Positions 59,470 through 64,000 of a stretch of 64,000 bases of DNA are shown piece by piece. The stretch is taken from contig NZ_ATMI01000012.1 of assembly GCF_000439375.1 (NCBI RefSeq), forward strand, positions 102,985 through 166,984, given 5' to 3'. The notes beneath the pieces are model-generated. The model did no database searches and was not told where the DNA came from. It saw nothing but the letters and a program-made list of their open reading frames with translations. The stretch comes from Tatumella saanichensis (GTDB lineage: Bacteria; Pseudomonadota; Gammaproteobacteria; Enterobacterales; Enterobacteriaceae). The position numbers and the translations under genes are program-made. The first letter of the stretch is position 1. Each line of letters begins with the position of its first letter.

Positions 59470-59773
59470 ATTACTCCGAACCACCTGCCCCGCTATACTT
59501 CTGGTTAATCATTTCCCTGTTCATCGCTCTGACTCACCACATTCGCAATCCCTCGGCTAACTCCGCGGTGACGACAATAATATCGAAAAGCGATCACCTT
59601 ATCATGAAAGTGGATTATTTAAGGGTCTTTCAGACAGCAGCGATGATGAAAGATACTTTTCTGGCTACCCCAGTGCAACGACCCAGGAACATTATAATAG
59701 AAATCGATGGGATGAATGAACGCATTGGAAACGTGTTTTCCCTTGGTTGATAAGGGATCGGAGAGTAGCCATT
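59470..59773. other. hns-galU intergenic region
   Basis: About 300 bp between the convergent hns and galU terminators. A 60-codon plus-strand frame at 59568-59750 has no ribosome binding site and no recognisable product and is not called. No repeat or RNA gene is evident. Confidence 0.5.
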
Positions 59774-59800
59774 AAAAAAGGCGATAATAACATCGCCTTT
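59774..59800 (-). terminator. Rho-independent terminator of galU
   Basis: On the minus strand AAAGGCGAT and ATCGCCTTT form a 9-bp stem over six bases, followed by a T-run, 25 bases after the galU stop. Confidence 0.92.
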
Positions 59801-59824
59801 GATCACCTGTTAGATACCGCTCAA

Positions 59825-60724
59825 TCAGTCAACGGTTTTATGTAACCAAGCTTTAAAGTCTTCACCTAAAACTGGATGACGCACGCCATATTCGACGAAT
59901 GCCTGCATGTATCCCAGTTTGTTACCACAGTCATGACTGCGACCCTTAAGGTGATAAGCTTCAACGGTTTCTTTTTCCATCAGCATAGCGATAGAGTCCG
60001 TCAGCTGGATTTCACCACCAGCACCCGGAGGTGTTTTTGCCAGTAATGGCCAGATGTCCTGAGACAGCACATAACGCCCTACTACCGCCAGATTTGACGG
60101 TGCTTCAGCCGCTTTAGGTTTTTCAACCACACCGACCATAGGTGCGCTATCGCCAGCTTTCAGTTCTGCGCCTTGGCAATCAACAACGCCGTAAGCCGTC
60201 ACGTCAGCCACTGGTTCAACCATGATCTGACTGTTTCCGGTTTCATCAAAGCGTTTTAACATCTCAGCCAAGTTATCCTGGTTAGGGTTAGCGTCATATT
60301 CATCAATAATAACGTCCGGCAGAATAACAGCGAACGGTTCATCACCGACTAATGGATGTGCACACATCACCGCATGACCCAGACCTTTAGCAACGCCCTG
60401 ACGTACCTGCATAATGGTAACATGAGGAGGACAGATACCTTGAATCTCATCCAGCAGCTGACGCTTAACGCGTTTCTCCAGCATGGCTTCCAATTCAAAG
60501 CTGGTATCAAAATGGTTTTCGATAGAGTTTTTAGAAGAATGGGTGACCAGAATAATTTCATTAATTCCAGCAGCAATACATTCATTGACTACGTACTGAA
60601 TTAGTGGTTTATCCACCAGCGGCAGCATTTCTTTAGGAATGGCTTTTGTAGCTGGTAACATTCGGGTACCTAATCCCGCAACAGGAATTACCGCTTTTTT
60701 AATGTTCGATTTATGAGCAGACAT
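59825..60724 (-). CDS. galU: UTP-glucose-1-phosphate uridylyltransferase
   Basis: A 299-residue enzyme that makes UDP-glucose for LPS core, capsule, trehalose and galactose metabolism. The nucleotide-binding [21 protein letters not shown] lies near residues 16-36, and IEKPKA-type (VVEKPKA) and [15 protein letters not shown] motifs follow. The ATG at 60724 has GAGGT six bases away; an ATG two codons earlier would touch that site. Confidence 0.97.
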   Translation of the reverse strand: MSAHKSNIKKAVIPVAGLGTRMLPATKAIPKEMLPLVDKPLIQYVVNECIAAGINEIILVTHSSKNSIENHFDTSFELEAMLEKRVKRQLLDEIQGICPPHVTIMQVRQGVAKGLGHAVMCAHPLVGDEPFAVILPDVIIDEYDANPNQDNLAEMLKRFDETGNSQIMVEPVADVTAYGVVDCQGAELKAGDSAPMVGVVEKPKAAEAPSNLAVVGRYVLSQDIWPLLAKTPPGAGGEIQLTDSIAMLMEKETVEAYHLKGRSHDCGNKLGYMQAFVEYGVRHPVLGEDFKAWLHKTVD

Positions 60725-60892
60725 CAACATACCTCAAATAGGGGTCAGGTAAACCCGGAATTTAGTGTTCAGGACACAGACAGTATAACAGTTCCCGGCA
60801 AAGGAAAATCCCCGCCGGTTAATTTGTTATAAATTTAGGACTTATACTAATCATTGATGCGCAAAAATAATTGATTGTTCACTCATCTGCCG

Positions 60893-61909
60893 TTAGTGCT
60901 CTGTAGCAAGCATAATATTCAACCGCCCACCGGCACCAGAAACTACGCACTCGCAAGCACTTAGGTGAAAACTATGCTGGCTCGCGTGGATCTTCTCAAA
61001 TGTTCCCGCCGGAGGTCCGGATTCTAATACTCGGGTTTTCCCGTCAAAAGTGAGGGCTGCGTGCAATCCTGCAGGGATGACTAACAGATTATGCTGCTGC
61101 TTATTATAATAGCCGATCAGCAACGGAAATTGCCCAGACATTCCGGCATCTTTAATTAGCTGATTAATATCATGCAAAATACTATTAACAGCTGGCAGCG
61201 ACTGGTTGTTATCGGAGACTTTGTGTCGCAACAACTCACTGAACATGACCCGCAACAATAAGGCGGCCATAACGCCATTGTTGCCAGCGCGTGTGACATC
61301 AAGAATATAGAAACCCAATTGATGCTCTGACAAGGCGGCAATATCAAACACCAAGCCGGGTTGCTGGGTACTGGTCAATTGACGGTAATTGATCCGCATA
61401 TCTGCCAAAGTCTGACGGATCGGCGGCTGAAGTTGTTTTAATAACTGCACTGCTTTTTCTGGCTGACGGATCAGAGTATCCCAGCCCTCGAACAGCTGTT
61501 CATCTTCGCGACTCGGCGATGAAAACATCATCGGGTATAAACTTTCCAATAACACATCTTGCAGACGCTGGATATCATCCAAAGGTTTTAGGATCACATC
61601 CTGAACCCCAAGTCTTAGCATGCCGGCAATTTCAGAGACCTTCTGACTGGCTGTGGCAATAATGATGGGCAGCTCACACCCCTCACGGCGGACCTGTCGG
61701 ACAAATTCGGCACCATCCATGACTGGCATCTCTACATCGCAGATGATCAGGTCGACGGGTCGTTGTACCAACATCTCTAGTGCCCGTTGACCATCTGTCG
61801 CCAGCAATGTCTGTGCGCCCATACTTTCCAAAATAGCCTTCAGTGACGATGAAAACACCGCTTCATCATCCACTATCAGGATCAGTTTTCCGGATAATGT
61901 ATTGCTCAT
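60893..61909 (-). CDS. rssB: RssB, RpoS degradation adaptor
   Basis: A 338-residue response regulator that delivers sigma-S to ClpXP. The N-terminal receiver has acidic residues in VDDE, the phosphorylatable Asp58 in LIICDVEMP and Lys in ILKPLD. The C-terminal half is a degenerate PP2C-like domain, as in E. coli RssB. rssA, which precedes rssB in E. coli, is not here; the divergent gene is ychJ. Confidence 0.95.
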   Translation of the reverse strand: MSNTLSGKLILIVDDEAVFSSSLKAILESMGAQTLLATDGQRALEMLVQRPVDLIICDVEMPVMDGAEFVRQVRREGCELPIIIATASQKVSEIAGMLRLGVQDVILKPLDDIQRLQDVLLESLYPMMFSSPSREDEQLFEGWDTLIRQPEKAVQLLKQLQPPIRQTLADMRINYRQLTSTQQPGLVFDIAALSEHQLGFYILDVTRAGNNGVMAALLLRVMFSELLRHKVSDNNQSLPAVNSILHDINQLIKDAGMSGQFPLLIGYYNKQQHNLLVIPAGLHAALTFDGKTRVLESGPPAGTFEKIHASQHSFHLSACECVVSGAGGRLNIMLATEH

Positions 61910-62124
61910 ACTAAACCTTGTTGTTATTACCTGTGAACTGCTTCCCCCTGATCAGGACTCCCTTCCCGACAACCTCAAGATGGTCCTGCAAATACTCGCC
62001 TTTGCCAACGTGACAATTGGCCATTCAACTGTAGTATAGTTCAACCTTGAACATTTCACTGTCAGCGCTGTGCTTTACCCTGCTGAATTGAAGCCTGAAC
62101 CCGTAGTCATTTCTCGGAGATAAT

Positions 62125-62586
62125 GTGTCAACTCAAACCTGTCCTTGCGGCACCCTTAAACCTTATACCAGTTGCTGTGGTCGATACATCAGCGGAGAAC
62201 AGGTCCCGCCGGATGCAGAAGCACTGATGCGCTCACGCTACACGGCCTATACGCAACAAAACAACGACTGGTTACTGGCTACCTGGGACCAAAGTCAGAG
62301 AACACCGCAATTGAGTGCCGCCTTGCAGGCTGATAGCAGCCAGACACAGTGGTTGGGGCTGAATGTTATCTCACATAATCATCAAAAAGATAGTAATGAG
62401 GCCTTTGTCACCTTCTTTGCCCGTTACCGCGATAATGAACACACATCAGCAATTTATGAACGTTCTCGCTTTCTCCTCAGGGAACAAGACTGGTACTATA
62501 TTGACGGTGTTCACCTGCAGGCAGGCCGTAATGAGACCTGTCCCTGTGGCTCAGGAAAAAAATATAAAAAATGTTGTGCTTCCTGA
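62125..62586 (+). CDS. ychJ: YchJ, SEC-C motif protein
   Basis: A 153-residue protein with an N-terminal SEC-C-like motif (CPCG...SCC, residues about 6-17), an NTF2-like central domain (RSRYTAYTQQNNDWLLATW) and a C-terminal SEC-C zinc motif (CPCGSGKKYKKCC). Function is unknown. It starts at a GTG six to nine bases after GGAG; a nearby ATG at 62123 is out of frame. Confidence 0.94.
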   Translation: MSTQTCPCGTLKPYTSCCGRYISGEQVPPDAEALMRSRYTAYTQQNNDWLLATWDQSQRTPQLSAALQADSSQTQWLGLNVISHNHQKDSNEAFVTFFARYRDNEHTSAIYERSRFLLREQDWYYIDGVHLQAGRNETCPCGSGKKYKKCCAS

Positions 62587-62631
62587 AAGCGCACCCAAGA
62601 CTGATATTTGATTCGACAGGATACTCTGCAA

Positions 62632-63480
62632 ATGCAAGCCCAGACATTACAAAAAAAAGTTCTCAGAACAATCTGCCCTGATGCCAAGGGTCTGATCGCT
62701 AAAATCACCAACATTTGTTACAAGCATGAGCTGAATATCGTGCAGAACAATGAGTTTGTTGATCATCGCACTGGGCGCTTTTTTATGCGTACCGAGCTTG
62801 AAGGGATTTTCAACGACACCACCCTTCTGGCGGACCTCGACAGTGCGTTACCTACCGGTTCGCTCCGTGAGCTGACCCCTTCTGGACGCCGCCGTGTGGT
62901 GATTATGGTGACCAAAGAAGCCCATTGCTTGGGTGATCTACTGATGAAAAGCGCATTCGGTGGCTTGGATATGGAGATTGCTGCAGTTATCGGTAACCAC
63001 GAAACGCTACGCTCACTGGTCGAACGCTTTGATATCCCATTTGTTCTGATAAGTCATGAGGGTTACACCCGTGAAGAGCATGATATGCGAATGGCAGATG
63101 AGATTGAGCGCTACCAACCAGATTATGTGGTATTGGCTAAATATATGCGGGTACTGACGCCGGAGTTTGTTAAACGTTTCCCAAATCAGATCATCAATAT
63201 TCACCACTCCTTCTTGCCCGCTTTTATCGGTGCCCGTCCTTATCATCAAGCTTACGAGCGTGGTGTTAAAATTATCGGTGCTACCGCGCACTACGTGAAT
63301 GATAATCTGGATGAAGGGCCGATCATTATGCAGGATGTGATCCATGTTGATCATAGTTTCACTGCTGAGGATATGATGCGTGCCGGACGTGACGTCGAGA
63401 AAAATGCCCTAAGTCGTGCCTTAGACAAAGTGTTAGCTCAACGCGTATTTGTTTACGGTAACCGGACAATTATTCTTTAA
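62632..63480 (+). CDS. purU: Formyltetrahydrofolate deformylase
   Basis: A 282-residue enzyme that hydrolyses 10-formyl-THF to formate and THF, supplying formate to PurT and balancing one-carbon pools. An N-terminal ACT domain (residues about 8-85) senses methionine and glycine, and the C-terminal formyltransferase-like domain has the active-site NIHHSFLPAFIGA and HYVNDNLDEGPII stretches. The ATG at 62632 gives the family start; the open frame begins eight codons earlier. It lies 45 bases after ychJ. Confidence 0.97.
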   Translation: MQAQTLQKKVLRTICPDAKGLIAKITNICYKHELNIVQNNEFVDHRTGRFFMRTELEGIFNDTTLLADLDSALPTGSLRELTPSGRRRVVIMVTKEAHCLGDLLMKSAFGGLDMEIAAVIGNHETLRSLVERFDIPFVLISHEGYTREEHDMRMADEIERYQPDYVVLAKYMRVLTPEFVKRFPNQIINIHHSFLPAFIGARPYHQAYERGVKIIGATAHYVNDNLDEGPIIMQDVIHVDHSFTAEDMMRAGRDVEKNALSRALDKVLAQRVFVYGNRTIIL

Positions 63481-63522
63481 TATCGGGCAGATAATAACCA
63501 CCCTCTTTCTTTTGCGTGTAAA

Positions 63523-63561
63523 AAACAGGCAAACGGTGCGTAAAGGCCGTTTTGCCTGTTT
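63523..63561 (+). terminator. Hairpin after purU
   Basis: AAACAGGCAAACGG pairs with CCGTTTTGCCTGTTT, a stem of 14 pairs with one bulged T, over a 10-base loop. It overlaps the -35 element of the following tRNA promoter. Confidence 0.7.
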
Positions 63562-63586
63562 ACAGGATAAAAGGTTCTGTTATTAT
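63559..63586 (+). promoter_or_regulatory. tRNA-Tyr promoter
   Basis: TTTACA (63559-63564) and TATTAT (63581-63586) are 16 bases apart, followed by the G/C-rich discriminator GCACCCCGC. The -35 and discriminator resemble the E. coli tyrT promoter, which is stringently controlled. Confidence 0.8.
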
Positions 63587-63624
63587 GCACCCCGCTTCGC
63601 CGCACAGCGCAGCGTTCAAAATTA

Positions 63625-63691
<67 letters not shown>

Positions 63692-63709
<18 letters not shown>

Positions 63710-64000
63710 TTTCAAATGACACTTCATCCGAAAATTCATTCTCAATAAAGTATATTCTCCACGGAGAAGGACGAGAACCTTCGACTAAGGTTCGAGCCGA
63801 ACACTGTGAGGCAACGTGCGTCAGCACGGCCCGTAGGGTGAGCCGCCAGGCGAATCATCCTTCTCCCACCACCATTTCAAATGACACTTCATCCGAAAAT
63901 TCATTCCCAATAAAGTATATTCTCCACGGAGAAGGACGAGAACCTTCGACTAAGGTTCGAGCCGAACACCGTGAGGCAACGTGCGTCAGCACGGCCCGTA
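63692..64000 (+). repeat. 165-bp tandem direct repeats following tRNA-Tyr (rtT-like)
   Basis: Copy 1 spans 63692-63856 and copy 2 63857-64000, cut by the window edge. They differ at only two positions in the 144 bases compared (63754-63755 region and 63815 region, T/C changes). Each copy begins with the last 18 bases of the tRNA (ATCCTTCTCCCACCACCA), so the second copy carries a duplicate tRNA 3' end without the rest. This recalls the 178-bp rtT repeats of the E. coli tyrT operon, though the body sequence looks different. More copies or another tRNA may follow beyond the window. Confidence 0.9.

Noticed and set aside
59568..59750. 60-codon plus-strand ORF between hns and galU
   Set aside because: No ribosome binding site before either candidate start, no recognisable product, and the frame lies between two convergent terminators.

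Overview
The window is a contiguous chromosomal segment of a gammaproteobacterium of the order Enterobacterales. It follows the E. coli 28-29 min backbone almost gene for gene: psp, sap, fabI, rnb, osmB-yciH-pyrF-lapBA, pgpB, ribA, cysB, topA, yciN, sohB, yciK, rluB, yciO-rnm, trp, ompW, yciCBA, tonB, yciI, clsA, yciU, opp, ychE, adhE, tdk, hns, galU, rssB, ychJ, purU and a tRNA-Tyr. trpG and trpD are separate genes, as in Serratia and Yersinia and unlike the E. coli fusion, which points to a Yersiniaceae or Hafniaceae-like lineage. The genus cannot be fixed from this sequence alone.

Layout. Positions 1-2.9 kb hold the phage-shock system: ycjX (cut by the window edge) and pspDCBA on the minus strand, facing pspF across a sigma-54/IHF control region. 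Positions 3.0-9.2 kb hold the sapABCDF peptide transporter, interrupted between sapB and sapC by an oppositely oriented lipoprotein gene. fabI follows. Two LysR divergons then flank rnb: a YdeP-type molybdopterin oxidoreductase with its LysR gene, and a short-chain dehydrogenase with its LysR gene. Positions 18-31 kb are backbone housekeeping genes for pyrimidine synthesis, LPS control, riboflavin, cysteine regulation, topoisomerase I, pseudouridine synthase and RNase AM.

Positions 32-38.8 kb hold the complete trp operon with promoter, operator, a 17-codon leader with tandem Trp codons, attenuator, trpE, trpG, trpD, trpCF, trpB, trpA and terminator. Then come a BON lipoprotein, ompW with a perfect FNR box upstream, yciCBA, tonB and yciI. 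Positions 43.4-46.1 kb form an accessory patch where E. coli has kch: small unassigned ORFs, a PLP-dependent dehydratase-like enzyme and a GGDEF protein. clsA, yciU, oppABCDF, ychE, adhE, tdk, hns, galU, rssB, ychJ and purU follow. The window ends in a tRNA-Tyr gene followed by 165-bp tandem repeats that re-duplicate the tRNA 3' end, resembling the rtT arrangement of E. coli tyrT.

Several usual E. coli neighbours are missing from their places: acnA between ribA and cysB, btuR between yciK and rluB, rssA beside rssB, kch near yciI, and yciT/yciZ/pdeR between osmB and rnb. No insertion sequence, prophage, CRISPR array or obvious defence system is visible. The points most worth a second look are the split sap operon, the two LysR divergons with palindromic operator candidates, the accessory patch at 43.4-46.1 kb and the tRNA-linked repeats.
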